Of a stretch of DNA of 64,000 nucleotides, positions 23,526-35,044 are shown piece by piece (the first letter of the stretch is position 1; every line of letters begins with the position of its first letter). The notes beneath the pieces were generated by a model. That model ran no database searches and was not told where the DNA came from. It worked only from the letters and a program-made list of their open reading frames with translations. The stretch lies in assembly GCF_905171765.1 (NCBI RefSeq), contig NC_053392.1, positions 499,206,556 through 499,270,555 on the forward strand, written 5' to 3'. The position numbers and the translations under genes are program-made. The DNA is from Bufo bufo. Taxonomy: Eukaryota > Chordata > Amphibia > Anura > Bufonidae.

Positions 23526-24912
23526 ATTCATCCCTTAGGAAACTTGGCCCCCTCTACTAGCTCTATGGTACAATCATAAGGTCTATGGGGGGGTAGAACC
23601 TCCGGGGTTGGTGATGAGAATACATTAGAATATTCTCTAACAACAGAGGGTAAAGTCTCAGACTTTACTGAGACCCCAGCCTGTACCACGGACAAGCACG
23701 AGTCACACTTAGGCCCCCATCTCACCAACTCCCCATTGGACCAATCTATAGTGGGGTTATGTAGTCGGAGCCAAGGCAACCCTAGTACCACCTCAGCCGG
23801 TAGGTTCTCCAGGACTAAAAGCGAACATCTCTCTGAGTGGCACACACCCACGGTTAGAGAAATCTCTGAGGTACATAAGCTCACCGTACCACCAATAAGA
23901 GGAGTAGCATCAATAGCCATGATATGAATAGGAGTTGGTAAGGCAAACATAGGAATACCCAATCTTACAGCATACTCAGAGTCAATAAAGCTAGCCGCTG
24001 AGCCAGAATCAATAAAGGCCTTACCCGGCCATTTATCTACTCCCAGAGAAATCGTAATGGGTACCGAAAGCTTACATTTAGAAAATTCAGGGTGTACCTG
24101 GTCTTTAGGTTGCCTTGCCTTAGGAGACTTGACAGAGAGGACCTTCTTAGGACACTGGTTGATCCAATGGTCAGGATCTCCACAGTAAAAGCATTCTCCA
24201 CGTCTGCGGCGAAGATTCCCTCGGGTCATGCCAACCTGCATGGGTTCCTCGGTGGAGACCTCAGCATTGTCTCTGGGATAGGCCTCTGGCTGGACCACCA
24301 TCTGGGAAGAGAACTGTTGTTCCTGTCGTCTCTCTCTAACCCGTCGGTCAAGTCGGACAACAAGTGTCATCATCTCCTCTAAGGTCTCTGGAAGTTGATA
24401 ACTGACCAGAAGATCCTTTAATTTATCAGACAGACCTGACCTGAACTGACTCTTCAGGGCTGGTTCGTTCCATCCTGAGGGACACACCACCTTCTGAATT
24501 GGGTGCAATAATCCTCCGCTGGTAGATTGCCCTGAACCAGTGCCTTTAGAGCCGTCTCTGCTACTAGAGCCCTGTCTGGTTCATCATAGAGGGTACCCAG
24601 GGCCTGAAAGAACCCCTCCACAGAAGATAAGCAACTGGCGCCAGCAGGTAAAGAGAACGCCCAGTCCTGGGGATCACCCTGTAATCGGGAAATGATAATG
24701 CCCACGCGTTGACTCTCGGGGCCAGAGGACACGGGGCGCAATTGGAAGTAAAGTTTGCAATTCTCCTTAAAAGAGAGAAACTTCTTCCGGTCTCCAGAAA
24801 AGGGTTCTGGGAGCTTAATCTGGGGCTCAAAATGCGGACTGGAGGCCTGAGGAGTGGAAGAACCTTGCCCTAACTCAAAAGAACTGAGTTTTTCCCCTAA
24901 CTCCTGCACCAT
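23526..24912 (-). pseudogene. gag: Gypsy gag and protease, one frameshift
   Basis: ATG at 24912. Gag capsid-like region (LPEPFSGDRKKFLSFKENCK, then QDWAFSL) runs to about 24480, where a frameshift moves it to the frame carrying WNEPALKSQFRSGLSDKLKD. A single CCHC knuckle, CFYCGDPDHWINQC, lies at about 24152-24193. The aspartic protease follows with AFIDSGSAASFID (about 24000) and VVLGLPWL. The frame ends in FPKG before the TGA preceding RT. The product would be the particle protein and protease. Confidence 0.9.
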
Positions 24913-24990
24913 CTGCGTCAGATTAGAGACATGGTCAGTAACAGGGTCACCAGAGGATTCATTATACAGCGGTTATTGGGCCTGTTAATC

Positions 24991-25657
24991 TGTAACGGGG
25001 GGAGGGAAGTGACCACTGCACTCCACCCTTACCCCTGGCCCTGCCTACTTGCCTCGCGAGTCCTAATGACAACTGGACAGCAATCCCTAACTTGGAATAA
25101 GTGCAGGGATGACCGACAGACAAACAACAGGACGTGAACGGACCAAGTCAATACCAGGAAAGCTACAAAGTACAAATGGAGCAAGCAGAGAATTGTCAGG
25201 AGAAGCCGGGGTCATAAATACCAGGAGAGACGTGAAGTACCAAAGGAGTCAGCAGAGGATCGTCAGGAGGAGGCTGGGGTCAGAATACCAGGAGAGCAGC
25301 AAAGTACACAAGGAGCAGGCAGAGGATGGTCAGGAATTCAGCAGGAGGTAAGTACGCCAGGAAAGACCAAATCACAGGTGGAACCTAAATTAACAGGCAA
25401 CCTGTGGCCAGCAGGCTGCCTGTATTTATAGTGGGGAGTGAGGGTCATGTGACGTGGCCAGCGTCACATGACCGACAGACCAACCAGTCGAGCACCGAGT
25501 GATCAGCTCGGCGCTCAAGGCAGACTTAGGAGCAGGGAACCACCCAGCTAGTAAAGCCGCCCTGGGAACGAGGTAAAACACAGATCCTTGTTCCTGAAGC
25601 TAAGCAGCAGGTCTGCGGCTAATGGGGGACCGAGTGCACCTTCGGAACCCCGTTACA
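24991..25657 (-). repeat. Gypsy 5' LTR
   Basis: 667 bp, ends TGTAACGG and CCGTTACA, adjoining ACCTG target duplication at 25658. It contains a TATTTATA-like box (plus strand near 25424). The leader immediately inside reads GATTAACAGGCCCAATAACC on the minus strand; no confident tRNA primer match was made. Confidence 0.95.
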
Positions 25658-25779
25658 ACCTGTGACAACCACGTGTTTCAACTATTATTATTAGGGTTTT
25701 TTTAAGAGGGGGGATTTTGTTAGCCATGTTTTTAATCCAATTTTATATTTTTAATTATTTTAAATATATGTATTTGACC

Positions 25780-26610
25780 TGTATTTGTACTGGCCTTCAG
25801 TAAAATTGATATCCATTGACCGTCTAATAGACCTCCAGACACATAATCACTTGATCTTTTCTGTATGGTGAATGCATAATTTTTGGGGCCTGTAATACAC
25901 TAGCCTGCAGTAAAATTTATATCCATTGACCGTGTAATCTACCTCCAGCCAGATACATACTTGTTCTTTTTTTGTACGCTGAATGCATAATTCTTGAGTC
26001 CTATAGTCCACTGGCCTGCTGTAAAATTGATATCCAATGACCGTGTAATCTACCTCCATCCACATACTTGTTCTTTTCTGTACGCTGAATGCATAATTTT
26101 TGGGGCCTGTAGTACAGTGGTCTGCTGTAAAATTGATATCCAATGACCGTTTAATCTATCCCCAGCCACATACTTACTTGTTCTTTTCTGTACGGTGAAT
26201 AATTAATTGTTTGGGCCTTGGAGGAATTCAACACCAGTGACGCCATGTTTTATCGAATTTCAACTATTATCATTAGGGGTTTTTGAAGAGGGGGGATTTC
26301 GTTAAGCATGTTTTTAATCCAATTTTATATTTTTAGTTCTTTTAAACATATGTATTTGACCTATATTTGTACTGGCCTGCAGTAAAATTGATATCCATTG
26401 ACCATGTAATATACCTCCGGCCACATAATCACTTGATCTTTTCTGTCCAGTGAATGCCTAATGTTTGGGGTCTGTAGTCCAGTGGTCTACAGTAAAATTT
26501 TAATCCATTGACCGCATAATGTACCTCGAGCCACATAATCTGAATTTCTTTTATGTCAGGTGAATGCCTAATTTTTAAGGCCCGTACTCCAGTGGCCTAA
26601 AATAAAGTTT
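25780..26610. repeat. ~110-bp direct repeats in the hAT 3' region
   Basis: Units share AAAATTGATATCCATTGACC, ACCTCCAGCCACATA, CTTGTTCTTTTCTGTACG and TGAATGCATAATTTTTGG. Four consecutive copies start near 25800, 25912, 26023 and 26126; two more lie near 26388 and 26493. A longer module (GAGGAATTCAACACC to ATGTATTTGACC) repeats around 25658 and 26221 and a trace of it is left of the Gypsy at 19936, so the Gypsy inserted into a repeated region. Confidence 0.8.
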
Positions 26611-26910
26611 TTCTAGGCTTCGACAGGGCACATTTCAGAGAATTTCCCTTTAAGACGCATAAAAATGTCCCCTGATTAAGATACTTATTTTTTGTTGGAA
26701 TTTATGTAATTGAACCCCCTCTAGTATGTCACTGTCCATGTTGTGGGACTATTTGTGCACTTCTACCTAGTATTTGGTGGCTGCAAATATGAGCTGAAGG
26801 TTTTTCAGGTTCGCCTGCCATTAAAGTGAATGGGGCCCGCCGCGAACTTGCGGTTCGCGAACATTTGATCTCATTCACGCACCGTCCCGGCCGATGTTCG
26901 TCCATCACTA

Positions 26911-27726
26911 GTAGTGGCGTCTGTTGACGCCAGGCAGGGAGTGTTCTGCCACGGTCAGGGTATTCAAAAGTGTTTAGTGTGGTCATAGCACTATCTAGCG
27001 GTGTTAAATTGTATTACACTTTGTTTTTCTGTTTTAAGACTACTGCATTGTGGGTAGTACATTGCATTGTGGTTTATTGCAAGTCATCCTGGGAAAGAGA
27101 AGTCTCCAGTCTCCAGGACACCGTACAAAGCTGTCCTATGCATGTCTCCTTCTCAAACTCCACTATCCTTGTAAAAGCATATCTGCTAAGAGATCTACCT
27201 CTTTTTCAGGGACATTGTGTTATGCAGAGCTGTACAGCCCGTTTGTAAATGTTTCTCAGTTTGTTATAACTGTTAGATAGACATGTAATCCTATGTATAG
27301 GCAGCCATTTTACCAAGTGCCTTCAATGTTAATGTAAATGTTATAGTACTGTACATGCTATCCTATGCTTTATACTTATGCATGCTATTTGTATTCTTGT
27401 AGTTTTACCAATCAATTATAAACACACATATGTAGTCTATCATTCACGCGCACCGCGCAGAGAGTACAACCTGTTGACCAATAAACAAGTTAGACTGCAA
27501 AGAAGAGTCCTCTTTTTTGGAAGACAGGAATGGTTTATGCTAAATGTCAGACTGCACACTGTGTGAACGTGTAAGAAGACAGAACTACTGCAGTGCCAAA
27601 AACTGTGCCCCTTGAAAATACTGCACCCTATAAACTGGATCCCACCTCTGTCTGTACCAGGTGATCTGCGTGACATATTTAACTGGACTGCATTGTGATA
27701 TTAGTTTAAAATGAAATTAAAGAAGA
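26911..27726. other. Unassigned sequence, possible LTR fragment
   Basis: No coding region is convincing. A CCAATAAACAAG motif near 27478 and the surrounding composition resemble the poly(A) part of an LTR, but no pair of LTR ends or target duplication was found. Confidence 0.3.
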
Positions 27727-27734
27727 ACTGTCAG

Positions 27735-28004
27735 CAGTGGCGTACATAGAGAAGTATGGGCCCCAAAGCAAGGATCAAACCAGGCCCCCCCCACAGGACA
27801 GAAGGGTTTCTGCCTAAACCTTTTTCAATGACCCTTGGGCCATTGTTTCCACTGTTTTATTTGCTAAAAGTTGTTCCTTTAGAGGGTAGAGTCCTGACCA
27901 AGTTTTTACCTCCAGTAGAAGAGGAGATAATCCCAACTGGGCCCCCTCTTGCCCTGGGCCCAATAGCAGTCGCATGGTCTGCCACTATGGTAGTTACGCC
28001 CCTG
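27735..28004. mobile_element. 270-bp hAT MITE (CAGTGGCGTA family)
   Basis: Ends CAGTGGCGTACATAG and GTAGTTACGCCCCTG are inverted. Flanks ACTGTCAG (27727-27734) and CTTGTCAG (28005-28012) match at 6 of 8 positions, a decayed 8-bp duplication. The body carries GGGCCC blocks near each end, as in the related element at 28758. Confidence 0.75.
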
Positions 28005-28012
28005 CTTGTCAG

Positions 28013-28749
28013 CTCCTCAGATATTGCAAGCCTGCAACCCTGCTGCCTCTATACTGCCATGACCAACTTTACTCTCTCATCGTGGTTTGGGAGAATACAC
28101 ACGCTAAAGATGAATGTGCTGCTGAGAATTCTGTGCCTTTTTAGAACCATCCCCATCCCGCTGTCGTGTACTTTCTTCAAGACCCTTAGAACACGGTTTT
28201 TGGACTTCTTTGGGCTGGCCCATCTCCTAGATTGGGGATGCGTTTTTTAACAAGGTCCAATTTGAAAGGGGGAATGGGAGTTCCGGACATGCAACTATAC
28301 CATAGAGCGGTGATCCTTTCCTATGTGCTGGATTGGATCCACAGTGATACCTCCAGGAGGTGGTTCCAGTTTGAAAGGCAGGAGATGGGTTGCCCAGTTC
28401 AAGATTTATTGTGGATTTCCAAATCACATAGATCTACTTGTCTCCCATTTCTCACCACTGGGGTGCTGCAGATCTGAGATAAATGCGCAGTACCCCTAGG
28501 ATGTACTTCCTTCCTGGGTCCCATGACACCTATTTTTAACAACCATAGCTTCCCAATGGGAGTGAGACAGCAGTCGTGGTTGGGCCTTCGTAGGGAGGAG
28601 AATATAAGGGTACACCAGATAGTACTGAAAACAGTAATACGACCCCTCGACTCCTTCCCTGGGCAGACTGACAGTGGGGCCTGGTTCCAGTATATTAGCA
28701 TTAAGAATTTTAGATCCTCTCTGGGGCCTATTTCCACCCTATCTAGAGA
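28013..28749 (+). pseudogene. L1 ORF2 C-terminal fragment
   Basis: Translation in shifting frames gives SWFGRIHTLKMNVLLRILCL, FRTIPIPLS, LKGGMGVPDMQLYHRAVILS and QDLLWIS, the conserved post-RT region of L1-clade ORF2 (WxGRIxxIKMxxLPRxLYLF type). RT and endonuclease are absent here. The coding trace continues on the far side of the hAT element at 31804, so it is one fragment split by that insertion. Confidence 0.7.
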
Positions 28750-28852
28750 CCTCACGGCAGTGGCGTAACTAGAGTGTTATGGGCCCCAGTGCAAACTTTG
28801 GATCGGGCCCCCCCCCCCATTTTTACAAAGAAGCGACAGATTTTCTTACTAA

Positions 28853-29149
28853 GGGCTCTTTCCGGTGCGGCTAGTCCACTGCGTGAATGAGGGCCAAACC
28901 CCATTCCGGACAGCAGAGACACAGAGCAGTAACATGATTGATAATGCTCCGTGCCTCGCTGTGACCTTTTTACTACAAAATCACAGTGAGATAAAGTTGT
29001 CACCGTGATTTTGTAGCAAAACGATCATAGAGAGACATAGAGCATTATCAATTATGTTACTGCTCCATGTCTCTGCTGTCCGGAGCAGGGCTTGGCTCTC
29101 TTTCACACAGCGGATTAGCCACACGGGATCCGCTCGTGTTAAAGAGCCC
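28853..29149. mobile_element. Harbinger-type palindromic MITE, TAA duplication
   Basis: The whole 297 bp folds on itself: GGGCTCTTTCCGG... at left pairs with ...AAAGAGCCC at right, and CCGGACAGCAGAGACA (about 28911) is matched by TGTCTCTGCTGTCCGG (about 29070). TAA lies at 28850-28852 and 29150-29152. A 3-bp TWA duplication is typical of PIF/Harbinger. Confidence 0.75.
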
Positions 29150-29409
29150 TAAGCCCAATGCCTGGCTACACTCACCCAGTCCTAATAAAATCTGGTCCTA
29201 CTTCATCCAGGGTGTCGCTGGCGTTGGCGTGATGTCCGCTGGATCCAGAACAAGGTCCCTGTGGTGATAGAGAAAAAAAGAATAATCACATAAGGAAGGG
29301 ATGGTGACTGCCCCTATGAAACTACCAGCAGGGGGCACTGTGCTGGCCTGGTAGACTGAGCTATGCCAATGTATAGCAGGGTAATTTAGGACATTTCCCC
29401 TAAGTGCTA

Positions 29410-30070
29410 CCACACAGTACTAATGTCCACATTGTGGCCCCTCACAGTACTAATGCCCACCTTGTAGCCTTTCACAGTAATTAGGCCCACCTTGTGGTCC
29501 CTTCACAAAAGTTATGTCCTTATTGTGGCCCCTTACAGCAGTTATGCCCACCTTTGTTCCTGTCACAGTAGTTATGTCCAGATATGTGCCCCCTAACAGT
29601 AGTTATTGCAAATATGTGCCCCCTAACAGTAGTTATGCCAAATATGTGCCCCTCACGGTATTTATGCCAGATATGTGCCCCTCACAGTGGATATGCTCAG
29701 ATATGTTCCCCTCACAGTGGATATGCTCAGATATGTGCCCCTCACAGTGGATATGCCCAGATATGTGCCTGCTCACTGTGATTATGCCCAGATATGTGCC
29801 CGCTCACAGTAGTTATGCCCAGATATGTGCCCCTCACAGTGGATATGGCCAGATATGTGCCCCCTCACTGTAGTTATGGCCAGATATGTTCCCCCTCACA
29901 GTAGTTATGGCCAAATATGTGCCCCCTCACAGTAGTTATGACCAGATATGTGCCCCCCTACAGTGGTTATGCCAGATTATGTGCCCCTCACATTGAATAT
30001 GACCACATATGTGCCCCTCACAGTGGTTATGCCTTCATATGTGCCCCCTCTCACAGTAGTTATGCCGTCA
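29410..30070. repeat. ~30-bp minisatellite, first block
   Basis: More than twenty degenerate units on the pattern CACAGTAGTTATGCCCAGATATGTGCCCC. The open frames here only translate the repeat (M-C-P/S-Q-W-I type) and are not genes. The block is interrupted by the Tc1 at 30073 and continues after it. Confidence 0.9.
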
Positions 30071-30072
30071 TA

Positions 30073-31011
30073 CAGTACAGACCAAAAGTTTGGACACACC
30101 TTCTCATTCAAAGAGTTTTCTTTATTTTTATGACTATGAAGGCATCAAAACTATGAATTAACACATGTGGAATTATATACATAACAAACAAGTGTGAAAC
30201 AACTGAAAATATGTCATATTCTAGGTTCTTCAAAGTAGCCACCTTTTGCTTTGATTACTGCTTTGCACACTCTTGGCATTCTCTTGATGAGCTTCAAGAG
30301 GTAGTCACCTGAAATGGTCTTCCAACAGTCTTGAAGGAGTTCCCAGAGATGCTTAGCACTTGTTGGCCCTTTTGCCTTCACTCTGCGGTCCAGCTCACCC
30401 CAAACCATCTCGATTGGGTTCAGGTCCGGTGACTGTGGAGGCCAGGTCATCTGGCGCAGCACCCCATCACTCTCCTTCATGGTCAAATAGCCCTTACTTT
30501 CAAGGTATTCCCAATTTTTCGGCTGACTGACTGACCTACATTTCTTGAAGTAATGATGGCCACTCATTTTTCTTTACTTAGCTGCTTTTTTCTTGCCATA
30601 ATACAAATTCTAACAGTCTATTCAGTAGGACTATCAGCTGTGTATCCACCTGACTTCTCCTCAATGCAACTGATGGTCCCAACCCCATTTATAAGGCAAG
30701 AAATCCCACTTATTAAACCTGACAGGGCACACCTGTGAAGTGAAAACCATTTCAGGGGACTACCTCTTGAAGCTCATCAATAGAATGCCAAGAGTGTGCA
30801 AAGCAGTAATCAAAGCAAAAGGTGGCTACTTTGAAGAACCTAGAATATGACATATTTTCAGTTGTTTCACACTTCTTTGTTATGTATATAATTCCACATG
30901 TGTTAATTCATAGTTTTGATGCCTTCAGTGTCAATCTACAATTTTCATAGTCATGAAAATAAAGAAAACTCTTTGAATGAGAAGGTGTGTCCAAACTTTT
31001 GGTCTGTACTG
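30073..31011 (-). mobile_element. Fold-back Tc1/mariner derivative
   Basis: Ends CAGTACAGACCAAAAGTTTG and its complement, flanked by TA (30071-30072, 31012-31013). The inverted identity is not confined to the ends: about 250 bp, including the last ~40 transposase codons, is present at both sides in opposite orientation (about 30073-30335 and 30755-31011). The middle keeps a minus-strand C-terminal transposase piece ending its DDE domain ([18 protein letters not shown], about 30400). The first two catalytic Asp regions are deleted. Confidence 0.85.
30214..30567 (-). pseudogene. Tc1 transposase C-terminal remnant
   Basis: Minus-strand frame includes [34 protein letters not shown] (catalytic Glu) and SGDYLLKLIKRMPRVCKAVI up to the stop after FEEPRI. 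N-terminal DNA-binding and the two Asp-bearing blocks are missing. It is non-functional by itself. Confidence 0.8.
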
Positions 31012-31013
31012 TA

Positions 31014-31310
31014 TGTGCCCTCTCATAGTTATGCCTTTATATGTGCGCCCTCACTGTAGTTATGCCAGATATGTGCCCCCCTACAATGGTTATGCCAGAT
31101 TATGTGCCCCTCACATTAGATATGCCCACATATGTGCCCCTCACAGTGGTTATGCCAGATTATGTGCCCCCCTCACAGTAGTTGATATATGTGCCCCCTC
31201 ATAGTTATGCCTTTATATGTGCTCCCCTCATAGTAGTTATGGCCCCCTCAGTAGAGATGCCCACTTTTGTGCCCCCTTACTCTAGTTGTGCCCATCAACC
31301 CCCCCCCCCC
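31014..31310. repeat. ~30-bp minisatellite, second block
   Basis: Continuation of the TTATGCCAGATATGTGCCCC repeat after the fold-back Tc1, with more decayed units, ending in a poly-C tract at about 31299. Confidence 0.85.
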
Positions 31311-31803
31311 TTTCCCATTTGCCCCCAGTCTGCAGTGTTAGGAAAAGAAAAAAAAAACATACTTAGCCTCTTCCCTGATGTTGCGCTGCCACACTCACAT
31401 CGCGCTGCTGGCTGTACTGAAGGCAGTTTCTCGGGCCTTCAGAGCTCCTCCCACAGACAGCAGCACGATGTGTGGCCAGCAGAGGGAGCGCTAGAGCTCC
31501 TGCTTCACTGACAATCTGGAGACAGCCCGGCAGTGACAAGAAATGCGGGGCCGAGTGTATGTGAGTGAGTGCGCGCGTCCCCCCTCTTCCTCCTCCCCCC
31601 CCTCTGCGCAAACCTCCCCCACCTTGCCTCATATTAAGCATGTAATGGAGCGCCCTGACGGGGCCCGGCATTGTCACTGTACTTCACGCCGGGCCCCGTC
31701 ACATCCCTTCATTACATGTTAGTACAGCGGGCCCCCTCCCCCCGCCGGGCCCAGTCGCAGTCGCACCCCCTGTGACCGCGATCGTTACATCCCTGCCTCA
31801 CGG

Positions 31804-32085
31804 CCTTTGAATTTTTGTGTCTAAAAAAATCTCCACCTACCCATTTGGTCTTTGGTCTACGGGCTGCTACAGGAGAATGGTGGGCCTCCATCTTCTTTGC
31901 CATATGTAAAGGCTTGGGAGAGGGAATTGGGGAAAAATTGTAAGACCTCTCTCCTTCTTTACCAGTTTGTAACTCGTCTTGTCATGCTTACTTTGTTTAG
32001 TGCAATTGTCTGTATTATGTATGTATACCCCTTTTCATATGTACAGCGCTATGGAATGAATGGCGCTTTAAATAATATGTCTATT
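31804..32085 (+). pseudogene. L1 ORF2 end and 3' tail
   Basis: Directly after the hAT target duplication the L1-like coding trace resumes (SPPTHLVFGL, then YVKAWERELGK), the last part of ORF2. A tail follows with TGTACAGCGCTATGGAATGA and GGCGCTTTAAATAAT near 32040-32076, a 3' end shared by many frog retroposons (from general knowledge). 32086-32400 holds nothing recognisable. Confidence 0.55.
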
Positions 32086-32403
32086 TTATTAAATACTTGT
32101 ATTCTTCACAAAATAACAGTCCTGGATCAAATTTTCTTACAAATCTGCATTATACTATTCTTCTGTTGTTCTTCTTGTAAATTAATGAAAAAACTGACAA
32201 ATTGACATTACCATTTGCTTTGTCAATGCAGTTAGTGATGACATACACTATCAATAATGAGAATGACAACACCCAGTTGATAATTTAGACATACATTTCC
32301 AGGAGGAATAATACCAGGCAGAGTTCTAAGAAGACCTGCTCCAGCAATGTTATCTTATATGATTTACTAAAACTGACTTGTCAGGAGAGCAGAGTTAGTT
32401 TTA

Positions 32404-32766
32404 GGGTACTTTCACTAGCGTTTTTCTTTTCCGGCACTGAGTTCCATCATAGGGGCTCAATACCGGAAAAGAACTGATCAGTTTTATCCCCATGCATTCT
32501 GAATGGAGAGCAATCCGTTCAGGATGCATCAGGATGTCTTCAGTTCAGTCACTGAACGGCGTTTTGGATGGAGGAAATACCGCAGCATTATCTCCGTCCA
32601 AAATTCCGGATCAGTTGCCGGAATGCCGGATCCGGGATTAATTTACATCCACATCCAGATCCGTCTACAAATACTGTCTGTTTGCATGCAGATTGCCGGA
32701 TCCAGCAGGCAGTTCCGGCGACGGAACTGCTTGCTGGATCACTCTGCCGCAAGTGTGAAAGTAGCC
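32404..32766. mobile_element. Harbinger-type MITE, TTA duplication
   Basis: Ends GGGTACTTTCACTAGCG and GCAAGTGTGAAAGTAGCC are inverted. TTA flanks it at 32401-32403 and 32767-32769. The interior has repeated CCGGATC/CCGGAAT words and inverted copies of GATGCATCAGGATG-like blocks. No coding capacity. Confidence 0.75.
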
Positions 32767-32779
32767 TTAGAGTCTTTAA

Positions 32780-33144
32780 AGGCTATTCCAGTTGGCAAAG
32801 GTTATCTGCTATCCACAGGATAGGGGATAACTATTAAGTCAGTGAGGGTCCTACCGCTGGGACCCCCACCGATCACAAGAACAGGGACTCTGTACCCCTC
32901 GGGGCCTCCTGAAATGAACGTTGAGCATACGGATGCTCCATGCATCTCTATGGGAGTTCTGGAGACAGCCAAGTGCAGCTTTCGGCTATTTCTACAACTC
33001 CCATGTTGAAGATGAATGGAGCTGAAGTTCAAGGTGTACAGCAACAGCATCCCCGTTCTCATGATTGGTAGGACCCCCAGTGATCTAATAGTTAACCCCT
33101 ATCCTGTGGATAGGGGATAACATTTTACCAACCAGAATACCCCT
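32780..33144. mobile_element. TTAA-type MITE
   Basis: TIRs AGGCTATTCCAGTTGG and CCAACCAGAATACCCCT, flanked by TTAA at 32776-32779 and 33145-33148. Inner palindromic arms share ATCCACAGGATAGGGGATAA (about 32812) and CCTATCCTGTGGATAGGGG (about 33100). It lies 13 bp from the preceding Harbinger MITE. Confidence 0.8.
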
Positions 33145-33148
33145 TTAA

Positions 33149-34128
33149 GACAAGGAATTCTCTATACAATCTTTAGATCTTGCACCATTACACCATTACA
33201 TTTTGTTGGGGTTGTAGATAGGATGTAATGTTATAGCAGGTGCAATGGGAGGAGTCTGGTTTCTGTGCAAATAAAGATTCTTGGAATTTTCGTGTTATAA
33301 AAGAACTGGAACAATTGTATGAGAAATATGTAACCATGGTGATCTAGGAGCGAAGTTGAATTTTCATTCTCTCTAAATGTTCCAATCAATCATGCTCAAC
33401 GTGGGTAATAACCTAATTTTCTTTCTTCTTAATAAGAACCAGAGCCAGACCTATCATTAAGCACAGTAGGCAACAAGCTTGGCAGCTGTATAAATACCTG
33501 CTGTAAAATTAACTGAGATACAGTAGGATAAATGGGAGCTAGAAAATAAATCTAATGTTTTATCTAAGCAGTCATGTTTTGCAGTTAAGTTGAAATCTTG
33601 GGATCTACCGTAATCCTCACAAGACCTGACATAGGGAGATGAACACAACAACCTGTAGACCTGTTTCGGACTGGACCACAGAAGAACAGGTTATTCTCCC
33701 TGTGGGCCCTTGAGCAAGATAGGCCTTTGGACCCTATATCCTGCATAAGTGTCACATGGCACAATTGACTGACTGCACTACATATACTGTAGATATGCAG
33801 CTTACAACATCCCAAACTGTGTAGATTATGTACCAAAGTACCAAGTTAACTTTTATAGATGTATAAGGCAATGGCAGATTATAATAGGGACTTTTGGGTC
33901 AGCAGCCCCTGGCCCGATGTTTCCAAGGAGCGCCTGTCAATCCAAAACACCCACTCTCTTAAAATCCTGCAGTGTACTGGCAGTCTTCCTAAGCAGTCTG
34001 TGTAATGCAATGAACAGAATACTGAAGGGAGAGGGATTGGTGAATGAGAAAGGGTCAGGCCTGAGGCCTCTGGACGTTAGGTCATATCATGATGTTAGGG
34101 TTATTTTAACAGACTATTCCACACAGTG
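33149..34128. other. No recognisable feature
   Basis: About 980 bp of AT-rich sequence with no terminal repeats, no coding similarity and only short open frames. It may be old intergenic DNA. Confidence 0.4.
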
Positions 34129-34131
34129 TAA

Positions 34132-35024
34132 GGGCTCATGCACACGACCGTATGCCCTCCGAGACATACAGTCCGTGAGCGGGCCATATGTCCTGGAGCG
34201 GCATACATCGTGCGCACGGGAGCGCACAGCATCATAGGTTACTATGATGCTGTGCGCATCGGACCGCCCAGGGGACTATTGTCCCGCACTCATATGATAT
34301 TATGATTGCAGGACAATAGCCTTAATAATGTCACTGATGTAGTAGGGGAGAACACCAAAAGACAACAAAAAGGAAGGGGAAAGACACTAGGCCTCACCGC
34401 TAGGGAAGGAAAATGGTCACCACCTATAAAACCCTGCTCCTGGCACTAACTTCTATTCGTATGGGCACCTCTCAATGGTAGAGATACACATACACAGGAA
34501 CCTAGAAAACCCTGGTGACCCTCAGATGCCCTAAAGATAATGACAGGGCCGAGACCACCTGTTCCTTCCCTGGTGAAGGAACCAGCGCCTCACTGAGGCC
34601 TAGTAAACAACCAGGGGGGAAGAATACAAAACACAACAAGCGGAAACATTTACTTCAGAGGATGATGGATGAACAGGACTTCAACACGAACCACACTCCA
34701 GCTTTTCCAAGACCAAATGAAGCTATCCCAAGCAAGGAGTGATGGGAAAAGTCAGACTAAAAAGGGCGAGGTAAAGGTCACATGATCCACACATGAACAG
34801 GAGGTGTGGACATACCAGCAACACACAGACAAAGTGAAACCGAAAGAGGCTGTCAGATCACTAATGCGTAGATAATCTTTCAGTCCTTCTGAGACCAGTC
34901 ACAGAAATGAGAAGTAACCTATGATACTGTGCACTCCTATGCACACGATGTATGCCGCTCCGGGACAGATGGCCCGCTCATGGACCGTATGTCTCGGAGG
35001 GCATACGGTCATGTGCATGAGCCC
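34132..35024. mobile_element. Harbinger-type MITE with internal insertion
   Basis: Ends GGGCTCATGCACACGACCG and CGGTCATGTGCATGAGCCC, flanked by TAA at 34129-34131 and 35025-35027. The arms are palindromic over about 150 bp (GTATGCCCTCCGAGACATAC against GTATGTCTCGGAGGGCATAC). Between the arms, about 34325-34905 is unrelated, unpaired sequence, probably a secondary insertion whose ends were not resolved. Confidence 0.75.
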
Positions 35025-35044
35025 TAAAGCTTAGCATCTGTTGG

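Larger units (their letters stand above)
20109..25657 (-). mobile_element. Gypsy (Ty3) chromovirus, full length, minus strand
   Basis: Two LTRs (20109-20800 and 24991-25657) bracket gag, protease, RT/RNase H and integrase with chromodomain, all on the minus strand. Target duplication ACCTG is exact at 20104-20108 and 25658-25662. LTR ends are TGTAACGG and CCGTTACA. The polypurine tract is seen on the plus strand as CCCCCCCCTTTTACC at about 20804. Domain order gag-PR-RT-RH-IN-chromodomain is the standard chromovirus order. The coding region has one frameshift in gag, one nonsense codon before RT and a small frame-disturbed stretch between RNase H and integrase; otherwise it is nearly intact. 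Confidence 0.95.
17535..26910 (+). mobile_element. BED-finger hAT transposon remnant hosting a Gypsy
   Basis: Broken transposase occupies about 17567-19965, and the right terminus ends GGCCGATGTTCGTCCATCACTA at 26910, i.e. a terminal repeat reading TAGTGATGGACGAACATC inward. The left terminus is not seen; the sequence left of 17535 is the TTAA transposon. The 3' part is long and rich in ~110-bp repeats and holds the 5.5-kb Gypsy (20109-25657). Whether the TTAA transposon inserted within this hAT or marks its left truncation could not be decided. Confidence 0.7.
28758..31795. mobile_element. 3-kb hAT element inserted in L1
   Basis: Begins CAGTGGCGTAACTAG and ends CGATCGTTACATCCCTG. The flanks CCTCACGG at 28750-28757 and 31796-31803 are an exact 8-bp duplication, which rejoins the L1 fragment. 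Inside are a TAA-flanked MITE (28853-29149), a ~30-bp minisatellite, a fold-back Tc1 (30073-31011) and GC-rich tail sequence. No hAT transposase is visible. Confidence 0.85.

Noticed and set aside
26911..27726. Complete solo LTR
   Set aside because: A poly(A)-like signal is present, but no TG...CA pair with a matching duplication could be found, so only a possible fragment is reported.
29514..30133. Open frames with repeated M-C-P motifs
   Set aside because: They are translations of the ~30-bp minisatellite; several frames are open for the same reason.
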